Positions 19,974-30,081 are shown, numbered from the stretch's first letter. The stretch: DNA of 64,000 nucleotides from Persephonella sp. IF05-L8 (GCF_000703045.1 NZ_JNLJ01000001.1:587501-651500); one strand, 5' to 3'. Program-made: numbers and translations. Notes: a model not told the origin generated them from the sequence alone.

Positions 19974-20021
19974 CTTCCGCCTCCCAAAAACCACAAAGGG
20001 CAACCCTTTTGCAGCGGGAAG
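19974..20021 (-). promoter_or_regulatory. Structured rpsB leader RNA
   Basis: On the minus strand the leader has an outer stem (20021-20014 pairing with 19980-19974, seven pairs with one bulged C). It encloses a perfect hairpin, AAAGGG-TTG-CCCTTT (20009-19995). It ends 24 bases before the rpsB start. Autoregulation of rpsB-tsf by S2 through the 5' UTR is known in enterobacteria; whether this structure does the same is inference. Confidence 0.45.
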
Positions 20022-20102
20022 CGTGTTTATTTGACTGTGATTAAAAACTTAAATAATATATCATATCTATCAAATAAATACCAGCATGTTTAAGGATAAA
20101 AA

Positions 20103-21164
20103 TTGAAAATACTGTATAGATACCTTTATAAAAAGTTAACTATTTATTTACTGGTCATAATTCCCTCCTTTTCTATTGTTGCTATACTGGTTGAGCTTAT
20201 TGAACTGCTTAGAAAAGCAAAAAACCTGGATTTTTCTGCGATAGCACTCTATACCTTATATCAACTGCCGGAGAAAATATACTACATTTTACCTGTTTCT
20301 GTTGTTATTGCATTTTTCCTTCTTGCAAAAGACCTTATAAACAGAAGAGAGATATACCCTATACTTCTTAATGGTATTTCTCTAAGAAAAATGGGTTTAA
20401 CATTATTTGTTTTTCCTGTTTTCTTATCCCTTGTTCAGCTGGCTAATCTGGAGGTTATAATGCCAGAGGCTAAGATGAAAGCTCAGGAAATCTATCTGTT
20501 TTTAAAAAATAGACCTCAAAATGAGCCTTTAATTGCATATAATTCATGGGTTACAGTGGATAAAAGGACTTTTATGTATTTTGGCTTTCTTGATTTGAAT
20601 AAAAGGATAGGAAAGGATATTGTTATTATTAAGTTTAATAAAAATTTTGACCCTGTTTTAAGGATAGAAGGTTCAAAATTTACTGTCGGTAAAACTGTCA
20701 AGATAAAAAATGCTAAGGTAATTGACCTTAAAAGATTTACTGAATTTACCATAAGAAAGCTAACTGAATATGACTATAATAAGAAAATAGACCTTAATAG
20801 TTTAAAAAAACTGATAAAAATCAAGAAACCTGTATCTCTTACACAGTTCTATAAGGTTGCACGAATAGCAGAAAAATTTGGACATCCGGCTTCTTTATAC
20901 TGGAGCAAATTTTATTCTAAGGTTGCTACTGTAATATCACCATTTATTTTAGGGTTTGTTGTGTATCCTCTTTTATGGAACAGAAAGAAATATATTATTG
21001 GGGTTATTGCAGGACTTATAATTGTTTATTGGTATGCAACAGCATTTTTAACTTCTATGGCTTCTACCAATGTTATTCCGTTTTATGGTATATTTGCAGT
21101 GGATGTGATTTATCTATTGCTGGGATTATTACTATATAGAAAACTCAAATTCAGTGAGCTTTAG
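20103..21164 (+). CDS. LptF/LptG family lipopolysaccharide export permease
   Basis: A 353-residue integral membrane protein of the YjgP/YjgQ family, the permease subunits of the LptBFG ABC transporter that extracts lipopolysaccharide from the inner membrane. There are three membrane segments in the first 120 residues, a periplasmic jellyroll-like region (about 125-260, with FMYFGFLD), and three C-terminal membrane segments. The sequence alone does not decide between LptF and LptG. It starts with TTG (20103) after AAGGAT, divergent from rpsB. The last 14 bases overlap the convergent pheA. Confidence 0.88.
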   Translation: MKILYRYLYKKLTIYLLVIIPSFSIVAILVELIELLRKAKNLDFSAIALYTLYQLPEKIYYILPVSVVIAFFLLAKDLINRREIYPILLNGISLRKMGLTLFVFPVFLSLVQLANLEVIMPEAKMKAQEIYLFLKNRPQNEPLIAYNSWVTVDKRTFMYFGFLDLNKRIGKDIVIIKFNKNFDPVLRIEGSKFTVGKTVKIKNAKVIDLKRFTEFTIRKLTEYDYNKKIDLNSLKKLIKIKKPVSLTQFYKVARIAEKFGHPASLYWSKFYSKVATVISPFILGFVVYPLLWNRKKYIIGVIAGLIIVYWYATAFLTSMASTNVIPFYGIFAVDVIYLLLGLLLYRKLKFSEL

Positions 21165-22236
21165 GGTATGAACCTAAAATTTTAAAGAAAGGAGAGCTTT
21201 CTTTTAACTCATTAAGAGCTGCTTTTACTTTTTTGTCGTTTATATGCCCCTCGATGTCTGTGAAGAATATATAATCCCATGCTTCTTTTTTGGATGGACG
21301 GGATTCAATTTTTGTCATATTAATCCCATGTTTGTATAGGGGCTCAAGGGTTTTGTAAAGTGCACCAACCTGATTTTTCAGGGAAAAAACAAAAGTGGTT
21401 TTATCATTTCCTGTAGGTGGAGAAATTTCTTTGCCTATTATCAGAAATCTTGTGTAGTTGTGGGTATGTTTATCTATTTTTCTTTCTATTATATGAAGAC
21501 CGTATATATCTGCTGCTGCTTCACTTGCAACAGCTGCTGCTTCATAGTCATCTTTAGCCATTTCGGCAGCTTTTGCTGTTGATTCTACCTCAATAAGCTG
21601 TGCATCAGGTAGATTTTTCATAAGCCATTCCCTACATTCTGCAAGGGCATGTCTGTGGGAATAAACTCTCTGGATTTCATTAAGATTTGGATTAATTCCC
21701 ATTAGATGAAGGGATATCTCAAGTATTACCTCACCTGTGATTTTCAAAGGATAATCAACAAGCAGGTCAAGGGTATAGTTAACAATTCCTTCTATTGTGT
21801 TTTCTACAGGGACAACCCCAAAATCTGCTTTTTCTTTTGTAATTTCTTCAAATACATCCTTTATTGTTTGAACAGGAATAAACTCAACAGCCTGACCAAA
21901 ATGTTCAATAGCAGCCTGATGGGTAAATGTGGCTCTGGGTCCCAGATATGCTACTTTCAAACTTTCTTCTGTTGAGCGGCAGGCAGATATAATTTCTCTG
22001 AAAACAGGTTTTATGTAGTCTGTGGGGAATATTTCCCCGTATTTTTTGTTGAGTTCTTCTAATCTCTGGAATATAGCCTGCTCCCTGCTTGGAACGTATA
22101 TAGGGAGCTTGTGCTCTTTTTTTACTTCTCCTACTTTTTTGGCAAGCTCTGCCCTTTTATTAAGAAGTTTTAAGATTTCTTCATCTATCTGGTCTATCTG
22201 AATTCTAAGCTGCTGTAACTGCTCTCTGTAATCCAT
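21151..22236 (-). CDS. pheA: Bifunctional chorismate mutase/prephenate dehydratase
   Basis: Converts chorismate to prephenate and on to phenylpyruvate for phenylalanine synthesis. The chorismate mutase helical domain is about residues 1-88 (RIQIDQIDEEILKLLNKRAELA). The prephenate dehydratase domain is about 92-270 (AYLGPRATFTHQAA, and NYTRFLII near its end). A C-terminal ACT domain (about 275-355) carries the ESRPSK motif that binds Phe for feedback inhibition. Length 361, typical of the P-protein. It begins right after the suhB stop. Confidence 0.96.
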   Translation of the reverse strand: MDYREQLQQLRIQIDQIDEEILKLLNKRAELAKKVGEVKKEHKLPIYVPSREQAIFQRLEELNKKYGEIFPTDYIKPVFREIISACRSTEESLKVAYLGPRATFTHQAAIEHFGQAVEFIPVQTIKDVFEEITKEKADFGVVPVENTIEGIVNYTLDLLVDYPLKITGEVILEISLHLMGINPNLNEIQRVYSHRHALAECREWLMKNLPDAQLIEVESTAKAAEMAKDDYEAAAVASEAAADIYGLHIIERKIDKHTHNYTRFLIIGKEISPPTGNDKTTFVFSLKNQVGALYKTLEPLYKHGINMTKIESRPSKKEAWDYIFFTDIEGHINDKKVKAALNELKESSPFFKILGSYPKAH

Positions 22237-23022
22237 TTATACTAAATTCCTCTGAACAATATCAAAAAGTATTTTATGAATTTCTTCACCACCAGCTACA
22301 ACATTTCCATCTAATTCTCTGGTGCCATTGAAATTGGTAAATATACCCCCTGCCTCTTCTACCAGTAAAACGCCAGCTGCTATATCCCATACAGAGAGTT
22401 TCATCTCAAAAAATCCATCAAAAACCCCTTCTGCAGTCATAGCCAGGTCTACAGCTGCAGCACCTGGTCTTCTAACAGCAGAAAAGGTTATCATAGCTTC
22501 TCTAAATGCTTTTAGATAAATATCAATCTCTTCCTGATATCTGAAAGGAAAACCTGTTGCTATAACAGCCATATCAACTGGGCGATTTGATACTGAGATT
22601 TTAGTGCCATTCATATAGGCACCTGTTCCTTTTCCAGCCCAATAGAGTTTGTCCAGCATAGGAATATATATTGCTCCGGCAATTATTTCATTATCTTTTT
22701 CCAGTGCTACTGAAACGGCAAATATTTCAAATCCGTTTATATAGTTTTTTGTCCCATCAAGGGGGTCTACTATCCATCTGTATTCACTGCTTTGAGAACC
22801 TGAACTTCCTTCTTCCTCACCTAAAAAACTATGGTCTGGATAAACAGACAGAATAAAGTTTTTTATTCTTTCTTCTGAGAGTTTATCCACATAAGTAACA
22901 AAATCCTTCTTTGATTTATACTCAATATCTTCTCTTTTGATTTTTTTAAAATTTTCCTTCAGGATATAGCCACCTAAAACGGCAGCTTCCTTGGCTGTCT
23001 GAACAAAGTTATTCAAATCCAC
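22237..23022 (-). CDS. suhB: Inositol monophosphatase family protein
   Basis: Mg-dependent phosphatase of the IMPase/SuhB superfamily, 261 residues. Metal-site motifs are visible: GEEEGSSG and WIVDPLDGTKNY in the first half, and the C-terminal VWDIAAGVLLVEEAGG. Members act on inositol-1-phosphate or fructose-1,6-bisphosphate, or aid ribosome biogenesis. Its position after pgk fits the fructose-bisphosphatase option, but this is only a hint. It starts with GTG, sharing a base with the pgk stop (TAGTG). Confidence 0.9.
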   Translation of the reverse strand: MDLNNFVQTAKEAAVLGGYILKENFKKIKREDIEYKSKKDFVTYVDKLSEERIKNFILSVYPDHSFLGEEEGSSGSQSSEYRWIVDPLDGTKNYINGFEIFAVSVALEKDNEIIAGAIYIPMLDKLYWAGKGTGAYMNGTKISVSNRPVDMAVIATGFPFRYQEEIDIYLKAFREAMITFSAVRRPGAAAVDLAMTAEGVFDGFFEMKLSVWDIAAGVLLVEEAGGIFTNFNGTRELDGNVVAGGEEIHKILFDIVQRNLV

Positions 23023-24227
23023 TACTGCTCTCCGGTTTTTCTTGTTATAGCTTCAAGACACGGAAGTTGCTTTCCTTCAAGTAGTTCCAGAAAAGCACCC
23101 CCACCTGTTGATATGTAGCTTATGTCGTCAACAACACCTGCTTTATGGATTGCATAATCTGTATCTCCTCCTCCTGCTATGGATAGGGCAGGAGATTCAG
23201 CTATTGCATGGGCAAGGGCAAATGTTCCATATTTGAATTTTTCCAGTTCAAAAACACCCATAGGACCATTCCATATAATTGTTTGAACATCTTTCAGGAT
23301 TTCCTTAATCAATGTTGTTGAGGCATGTCCAATATCAAGCCCCATCCAACCTTTTGGGATTTCTTGCCATGCAACCTCAATAACAGGTGTTTGCTCTGAA
23401 ACCGCCTGTCCACAGATAAAGTCAACAGGCAGATAAAATTTAACTCCTAATTTCTTTGCTTTTTCTATAACTGATAAAGCTTCATCAAACATATCTTCTT
23501 CAACAAGGGAGCTTCCAACATCGTATCCCTGGGCTTTTAGGAAGGTAAATGCCATAGCTCCACCGATAAAAATCTTATCTACTTTATCTAAAAGATGGGT
23601 TATCACTCCAAGTTTTGAGGAAACCTTTGAACCTCCAAGGAATGCAATAACAGGTCTTTGTGGGTTAACAAGGGCTTTTTCAAAATATTTAAGCTCCCTT
23701 TCAAGTAAAAAGCCCATTACTACAGGCTGGATATAATCCTTTATCCCATACATTGAGGCATGTTTTCTATGGCATGTTCCAAAGGCATCTATCACATAAA
23801 TATCAGCAAGGGATGCAAGGGCTTTTGCAAATTCAGGGTCATTTTTTTCTTCACCTGGATGAAATCTTAGATTTTCAAGAAGAACAACATCTCCTTCTTT
23901 CATTGAATTTACTGTTTCCTCTACATCTTTTCCTATACAATCAGGTAAAAACTTAACTTCCTTTTCAAGAAGTCTTTCCAGTCTTTTTGCTACAGGATAG
24001 AGAGAATATTTAGGATTTCTTTCTCCTTTTGGTCTTCCAAGGTGGGAACCTAAGATAATCTTGGCTCCCCTGTCTATAAGATAGTTTATTGTTGGAATTG
24101 TTTCCCTTATTCTGACATCATCAACTATGTTTCCATGTTCATCAAGGGGAACATTGTAATCAACACGGACAAAAACCCTTTTCCCTGAAACATCAACATC
24201 TTCCAGTGTCATATATCCGTTAAACAT
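23022..24227 (-). CDS. pgk: Phosphoglycerate kinase
   Basis: Interconverts 1,3-bisphosphoglycerate and 3-phosphoglycerate with ATP synthesis, in glycolysis and gluconeogenesis. RVDYNVPLD (21-29), the substrate-binding LGSHLGRPKG, LGGSKVSSK and the C-terminal GGGDTDYAI block are canonical. The 401-residue length is typical. ATG at 24227 with TAGGAGGG upstream. It belongs to an operon running from guaB to pheA. Confidence 0.97.
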   Translation of the reverse strand: MFNGYMTLEDVDVSGKRVFVRVDYNVPLDEHGNIVDDVRIRETIPTINYLIDRGAKIILGSHLGRPKGERNPKYSLYPVAKRLERLLEKEVKFLPDCIGKDVEETVNSMKEGDVVLLENLRFHPGEEKNDPEFAKALASLADIYVIDAFGTCHRKHASMYGIKDYIQPVVMGFLLERELKYFEKALVNPQRPVIAFLGGSKVSSKLGVITHLLDKVDKIFIGGAMAFTFLKAQGYDVGSSLVEEDMFDEALSVIEKAKKLGVKFYLPVDFICGQAVSEQTPVIEVAWQEIPKGWMGLDIGHASTTLIKEILKDVQTIIWNGPMGVFELEKFKYGTFALAHAIAESPALSIAGGGDTDYAIHKAGVVDDISYISTGGGAFLELLEGKQLPCLEAITRKTGEQ

Positions 24228-24236
24228 TTTACCCTC

Positions 24237-24599
24237 CTAAAATGGTAAATCATCTTCTCCTTCGCTTTCACCTTCTATTCCACCTAAAATATCCCAATCT
24301 CCAGCATCAATGCCCCTTATTTTAAGGGCTGTCTGTCTAAGTAATTCAAGATAGCCTGCGATTTCTCTGAAAGCTTCTAACATAGAGGATAGTTTAGTAA
24401 TTTCTTCTTCTGAAAGTTGCCCTTTATGTGTTCTGAGAGCTCTTTTTATTGCAGCTTTTGTTATTACAATTTCCCCGGTTTTTTCTTGCCATTCACTCCA
24501 GAACTCATTTGTACCCAGTGGACTTTTTACTACAAATCTTTCCAGATTTGTAATTTCTTGTGTTAAAAGCATATCAAAAGAAGAAATTTTTTTGTTCAT
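24237..24599 (-). CDS. Unknown 120-residue protein with SSB-like acidic tail
   Basis: I do not recognise the body of this protein: a compact mixed sequence with a Lys/Arg-rich centre (TKAAIKRALRTHKG) and a probable helix pair. The C-terminus is a glycine/acidic linker ending in EDDLPF. That tip is the same type as the C-terminal peptide of bacterial SSB proteins (DDDLPF/DDDIPF), which recruits DNA replication and repair enzymes. No OB-fold is apparent. ATG at 24599 with GAGG upstream; the pgk start follows after nine bases. A role in DNA metabolism is inference from the tail only. Confidence 0.85.
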   Translation of the reverse strand: MNKKISSFDMLLTQEITNLERFVVKSPLGTNEFWSEWQEKTGEIVITKAAIKRALRTHKGQLSEEEITKLSSMLEAFREIAGYLELLRQTALKIRGIDAGDWDILGGIEGESEGEDDLPF

Positions 24600-24611
24600 T
24601 TAATAAACCTC

Positions 24612-24749
24612 TTAGTTGTTATTATCATGGTTATCATTCTCTTTTTTTGAATAATGTTTATACATTTCCTTTACCAAAAAAAGTATTATCAATATAGATA
24701 CTACTCCAAAGGCTATTGCCGATAAAACGGCAGTTAATGGAGTATCCAT
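24612..24749 (-). CDS. Small single-span membrane protein
   Basis: A 45-codon gene between guaB and the SSB-tail gene. It encodes one hydrophobic helix (about residues 6-27, AIAFGVVSILIILFLV), followed by a short Lys-rich and then Asn/Asp-rich tail. The ATG at 24749 lies nine bases after the guaB stop and has GAGGTTG at proper spacing. The next gene starts 12 bases after its stop. Operon position, Shine-Dalgarno and membrane-helix composition support it. Function unknown. Confidence 0.7.
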   Translation of the reverse strand: MDTPLTAVLSAIAFGVVSILIILFLVKEMYKHYSKKENDNHDNNN

Positions 24750-24758
24750 TTTCAACCT

Positions 24759-26249
<1,491 letters not shown>

Positions 26250-26392
26250 TTATAAGGATTTAGAGTTATTTATGAAATTTTATCTATTTTATCATTATTT
26301 TCAATGGCTGTGTATATCTGAATAACTTTTGGGATATTTTGAAATCAAACATGAGCAAGGTCAATACTTTTTTAAGAAAGTGTATTTTATAT

Positions 26393-26398
26393 TATAAT
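26393..26398 (+). promoter_or_regulatory. Probable -10 box of the thrC operon
   Basis: TATAAT in a 200-base divergent intergenic region (26229-26430), about 33 bases before the thrC TTG start. The -35 region (TTTTAA around 26370) is weak. No riboswitch-like structure or other gene is seen in the rest of this gap. Confidence 0.4.
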
Positions 26399-26430
26399 TA
26401 TTACTCTATATTTTCTCGGAGGTCTACAAA

Positions 26431-27663
26431 TTGGCAAAAGTAAAAGCATTAAGATGTAAAGAGTGTGGCAAAGAGTATCCAGTAGAGCCTATTCATGTAT
26501 GTGAGTTCTGTTTTGGGCCACTGGAAATTGAATATGATTATGATGAGATTAAACAAAATATTTCCAGAGAAAAAATTGAAAAAGGGCCAAAAAGCCTGTG
26601 GAGATATATAGACCTTTTACCTGTAGATAATCCAACTGTTGGTTTATCTGCTGGATTTACTCCACTTATAAAAGCCGAGAAACTTGGAAGGGAACTGGGT
26701 TTAAACAACCTTTACATAAAGGATGACTCTGTAAACCATCCTACACTTTCTTTTAAAGACAGGGTTGTTGCTGTTGCTCTGTCTAAGGCTAAAGAGTTTG
26801 GATTTGATACAGCTGCATGTGCTTCCACTGGAAACCTTGCAAACTCTGTTGCTGCAAATGCAGCTGCTTCAGGAATGAAATGTTATGTTTTTATACCTGC
26901 AAATCTGGAAACAAACAAAATAATAGGTTCACTGGTATTTAATCCAACAGTTGTTGCTGTTGAAGGAAATTATGATGATGTTAATAGATTATCCTCTGAG
27001 GTAGCAAATGAATTTGGATGGGCTTTTGTTAATATAAATGTTAGACCGTTTTACTCAGAAGGCTCCAAAACACTGGCATTTGAAGTTGCAGAGCAGCTTG
27101 GATGGAAAGCTCCAGGTGCAGTTGTAGCTCCTCTCGCATCCGGTTCTTTATATACAAAAATCTGGAAAGGCTTTAATGAGCTGAGAACAGTAGGTCTGAT
27201 ATCTGATAACCCACCAAGAATGTATGGTGCACAGGCTGCAGGATGTAGTCCTATATACAAAGCATTTAAAGAAGGTAGAGACTGGATTGTTCCGGAAAAG
27301 CCTGACACAATTGCAAAATCAATTGCTATTGGAAACCCTGCAGATGGTCCTTATGCTGTAAAAGTGGCCAGAGAAAGTAATGGGGATATGGAAATAGCCA
27401 CAAATGAGGAAATTATAGAAGGTATGAAATTACTTGCTGAAACAGAAGGTATTTTCACAGAAACAGCAGGCGGAACAACTATTGCTGTTCTGAAAAAGTT
27501 TGCTGAAAAAGGCGTATTTGACCCAGATGAGATTGTTGTTGCTTACATAACAGGAAACGGATACAAAACAATGGAAGTGTTGGAAGGACATTTAAACCAG
27601 CCTATACATATAAAACCTTCTCTTCATGAGTTCAAGGAAAAAGTTATTGGAATAAAGGTTTAA
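26431..27663 (+). CDS. thrC: Threonine synthase with N-terminal zinc ribbon
   Basis: PLP-dependent conversion of O-phosphohomoserine to threonine. The N-terminus has a zinc-ribbon-like set C9, C12, C24, C27. PLP Lys is K109 in LSFKDRVV, and ASTGNLANSVAA and the GGTTIAVLKK region are fold-type II features. The 410-residue length fits the archaeal/thermophile-type enzyme. It starts with TTG at 26431 after GGAGG. The next genes encode a MoaD/ThiS-like protein and a NIL-domain protein, so a sulfur-transfer link is possible. A related PLP lyase using a protein thiocarboxylate cannot be excluded. Confidence 0.9.
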   Translation: MAKVKALRCKECGKEYPVEPIHVCEFCFGPLEIEYDYDEIKQNISREKIEKGPKSLWRYIDLLPVDNPTVGLSAGFTPLIKAEKLGRELGLNNLYIKDDSVNHPTLSFKDRVVAVALSKAKEFGFDTAACASTGNLANSVAANAAASGMKCYVFIPANLETNKIIGSLVFNPTVVAVEGNYDDVNRLSSEVANEFGWAFVNINVRPFYSEGSKTLAFEVAEQLGWKAPGAVVAPLASGSLYTKIWKGFNELRTVGLISDNPPRMYGAQAAGCSPIYKAFKEGRDWIVPEKPDTIAKSIAIGNPADGPYAVKVARESNGDMEIATNEEIIEGMKLLAETEGIFTETAGGTTIAVLKKFAEKGVFDPDEIVVAYITGNGYKTMEVLEGHLNQPIHIKPSLHEFKEKVIGIKV

Positions 27664-27676
27664 AGGAGGAAAATAA

Positions 27677-27961
27677 ATGGCAGTAACAGTTAGAATACCA
27701 ACAGCTTTAAGAAGGGTAACACAGGGACAGGGTGAAGTTCAGGTTGAAGCTTCTACAATTGCAGAACTTATTGATGCTCTTGAAAAAGAATTTCCTGGAA
27801 TAAAAGAAAGACTTGTTGAGGAAAACGGAGAAATCAGAAAATTTGTAAACTTTTTCGTTAATGACGAAGATATCAGATTTTTAAAAGGGAAAGATACAGA
27901 ACTTAAAGATGGTGATGTTGTTGCAATAATTCCAGCTATTGCAGGGGGACTGGAGGTCTAA
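27677..27961 (+). CDS. MoaD/ThiS-family sulfur carrier protein
   Basis: A 94-residue ubiquitin-like beta-grasp protein. The pattern TVRIPTALR...IAELIDALEKEFPG...VFVN-type strand...DGDVVAIIPAIAGG is that of MoaD/ThiS/CysO. The functional di-glycine (G90-G91) is followed by three extra residues, LEV. Carriers must end in Gly-Gly to be adenylated and thiocarboxylated, so a protease step is expected if it works that way. It lies between thrC and a NIL-domain gene, which suggests amino-acid sulfur chemistry rather than molybdopterin synthesis. Confidence 0.9.
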   Translation: MAVTVRIPTALRRVTQGQGEVQVEASTIAELIDALEKEFPGIKERLVEENGEIRKFVNFFVNDEDIRFLKGKDTELKDGDVVAIIPAIAGGLEV

Positions 27962-27964
27962 AAG

Positions 27965-28207
27965 ATGGAGGCTATTAAGCTAAAACTCATCTATCCTGAA
28001 GATAAGATAAGAGAGCCTATTCTCAGCCGTGTATGTAAAAATTTTGATGTTGAAATTAATATAAGAAAAGCCAATGTAACAGACACTATTGGCTGGCTTG
28101 AGCTTGAACTAACAGGAGATGAAGACCAGATAGAAGAAGCAATCAAATACATGGAGGCGCAGGGGATAGAGGTTTCACCACTGGAAGGACAGGTCTTTAT
28201 GGAGTAA
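27965..28207 (+). CDS. NIL domain protein
   Basis: An 80-residue protein matching the NIL domain, a ferredoxin-like fold best known from the C-terminus of the MetN methionine transporter ATPase. KLKLIYPEDKIREPILSRVC and the downstream TIGWLELELTGD are typical. Stand-alone NIL proteins, some fused to ferredoxin, occur beside homocysteine and sulfur-amino-acid genes (established genomic association). It starts three bases after the sulfur-carrier stop. Confidence 0.87.
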   Translation: MEAIKLKLIYPEDKIREPILSRVCKNFDVEINIRKANVTDTIGWLELELTGDEDQIEEAIKYMEAQGIEVSPLEGQVFME

Positions 28208-28214
28208 ATAAAAA

Positions 28215-29168
28215 GTGGTAGAAAAAATAGCAATAGTTGATATAGGAACCTACTCTACCCGTCTCCTGATATCTGCAGTCCATATAAAAGATACCCTTGA
28301 AGAAACACTTGATAGTATAGAAGATATCCTGTCTGTCGGCAGAATTACAGCCTTAGGCAGAAAACTTAAAGAAACAGGATATCTGCAGGAAGAAGCAATT
28401 AATGAAGTGTTATCTACTTTAAAAGAGTATGTTTTGATTGTTAAAGAATATGGAGTTAAGGAAATTTATGGATATGCTACACAGGCCTGCAGAGAGGCAA
28501 AAAATGGTAATGAATTACTTGAGAAGATTAAACAACTGGGAATTGATGTTCAGTTAATCTCTGGAGAAGAAGAGGCTTACTTATCTTTTCTTGCTACTGC
28601 TTACGGGGTTAAACCTCAATCAGATTTTGTTGTTATAGACCAGGGGGGTGGAAGCACAGAATTTGTATATGGACAAAAAAATAATGGATATCAGATAAAA
28701 GATGCAGTTTCTTTTCCATTTGGTATAGTTTCCCTTACAGAAAGATTTATAAAATCTGACCCTCCTGAAAAAGAAGAATTAGATAATATGAGACAGTTTA
28801 TACTTCAGCATTTACAGAAGATAGTAAATTATTCTACTGCACAGCAGTTTATAGGTCTTGGTGGAACAATTACAACTGTTGCAGCACTGGAAAAACATGT
28901 TTTTCCTTATAACTCTGCAAAGGTTCATAAAACAGTTTTATCCAGAAAAGCCGTAAAAAAATGGCTTGATAAATTGTCTTCAATGACAATAGAAGAAAGA
29001 AAATCAATCCCTATAATTGAGGATAAAAGAGCAGAAGCTATTGTCTCTGGACTGGTGATATTTGATACTGCCCTTGACTTTTTTGAAAAAGATAGTATTA
29101 CTGTTAGTGATTGGGGTCTCAGACATGGGGCTGTAATAAAAAAAATAATGGAGAAGTTTAATGGTTGA
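28215..29168 (+). CDS. ppx: Exopolyphosphatase / pppGpp phosphatase family
   Basis: Ppx/GppA phosphatase of the ASKHA fold, 317 residues. Phosphate-binding motifs are IVDIGTYSTRLLI near the N-terminus, VIDQGGGSTEF near residue 142, and FIGLGGTITTVAAL. This is the short two-domain type without the HD-like C-terminal domain of E. coli GppA. The substrate (polyphosphate or pppGpp) cannot be told. It starts with GTG (28215), using GGAG in the end of the NIL gene, and overlaps the next gene by eight bases. Confidence 0.9.
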   Translation: MVEKIAIVDIGTYSTRLLISAVHIKDTLEETLDSIEDILSVGRITALGRKLKETGYLQEEAINEVLSTLKEYVLIVKEYGVKEIYGYATQACREAKNGNELLEKIKQLGIDVQLISGEEEAYLSFLATAYGVKPQSDFVVIDQGGGSTEFVYGQKNNGYQIKDAVSFPFGIVSLTERFIKSDPPEKEELDNMRQFILQHLQKIVNYSTAQQFIGLGGTITTVAALEKHVFPYNSAKVHKTVLSRKAVKKWLDKLSSMTIEERKSIPIIEDKRAEAIVSGLVIFDTALDFFEKDSITVSDWGLRHGAVIKKIMEKFNG

Positions 29169-29478
29169 GATATTAAGCGTAGGACTTGGTTTTAGCCTTA
29201 CAACAGTTTTTATATTTTCACTGGGTTTTTTATATTTTCTGGATTATAGATTTAGAAACAGTGGACAAAATCATCTATTTTATATCTCGCTGGGTGCTTT
29301 AAGTCTTATTATACTTTTGATAGCACTGATAATGCTTGGTAAAACCATAATCTACAATACATTTTTGTATAGTCATAAAGATACGGCATTTAGATTTCTA
29401 ACTGTTGGGATTATTTTTGGTCTTATTACCTTTCCTTTTGTTCTGAGAAACTCAACAAAAGTTTTCCTTAGATTATAA
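29161..29478 (+). CDS. Small membrane protein of unknown function
   Basis: A 105-residue protein with three probable membrane helices (about 5-30, 40-62 and 77-95) separated by short loops. No family recognised. Its ATG lies inside the 3' end of ppx, implying translational coupling, so it probably belongs to the thrC-ppx operon. Its last bases overlap the convergent tsaB. Confidence 0.75.
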   Translation: MVEILSVGLGFSLTTVFIFSLGFLYFLDYRFRNSGQNHLFYISLGALSLIILLIALIMLGKTIIYNTFLYSHKDTAFRFLTVGIIFGLITFPFVLRNSTKVFLRL

Positions 29479-30081
29479 AGGTCTGATATAAACAGGCTCC
29501 AGCTTTATAGGGTCTTCTTTTTGATGGTGTTTCAGAGCGAAAAATGCTCCTTCAGTGGATAAGTCATCTATGTCTTGAATAATATTATTCCCGTGGATAT
29601 CTAAATTCTTTACCACCACAAGATTTCCAGGAATTTCTTTTTTAAACTCATTTATTTTCATTAATCTGATTTCTGATGTCTGAGTTATATCTGAAATATC
29701 TGACTTGAAATCAGCAACATAACACTCGCCTTTGCCGGCGTTAATAGCAACGGTAATATTACCTTCATGAGCTCTATATTTATAGGCCATTGCCTCAAGG
29801 GAGCTAAAAACGTATATTGGAATATTAAGGGAATATGATATTGTTTTGGCTACTGTTATACCAACCCTGAGGCCTGTATAACTACCAGGTCCTTTATTTA
29901 CAGATACTGCATATAAAATTGAGGGAGGGTAGCCAAGTTGATTAAATATCATATCTATTTTTTCCATAAGGAGTTCGGAGAATGGCTTTAGTTTATGGTA
30001 AACTTGTTTTACAACAAGCTTATGCCCATCTATCAAAGATATCCCCAGGTTGTCTGAATAGGTATCAACTGAAATTAACAT
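29473..30081 (-). CDS. tsaB: tRNA threonylcarbamoyladenosine accessory protein TsaB
   Basis: Partner of TsaD in making t6A37 of ANN-decoding tRNAs. The 202-residue ASKHA-fold protein has the TsaB blocks NKGPGSYTGLRVGI (about 62-75) and INAGKGECYVA. TsaD, its likely partner, is encoded about 22 kb away in this window. The start ISVDTYSDNLGISL lacks the metal His pair of TsaD, as expected. ATG at 30081. Confidence 0.92.
   Translation of the reverse strand: MLISVDTYSDNLGISLIDGHKLVVKQVYHKLKPFSELLMEKIDMIFNQLGYPPSILYAVSVNKGPGSYTGLRVGITVAKTISYSLNIPIYVFSSLEAMAYKYRAHEGNITVAINAGKGECYVADFKSDISDITQTSEIRLMKINEFKKEIPGNLVVVKNLDIHGNNIIQDIDDLSTEGAFFALKHHQKEDPIKLEPVYIRPL

Noticed and set aside
19950-20003. 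N-terminal extension of rpsB
   Set aside because: The extension would read through the structured leader, lacks a ribosome site, and S2 proteins start near the chosen ATG.
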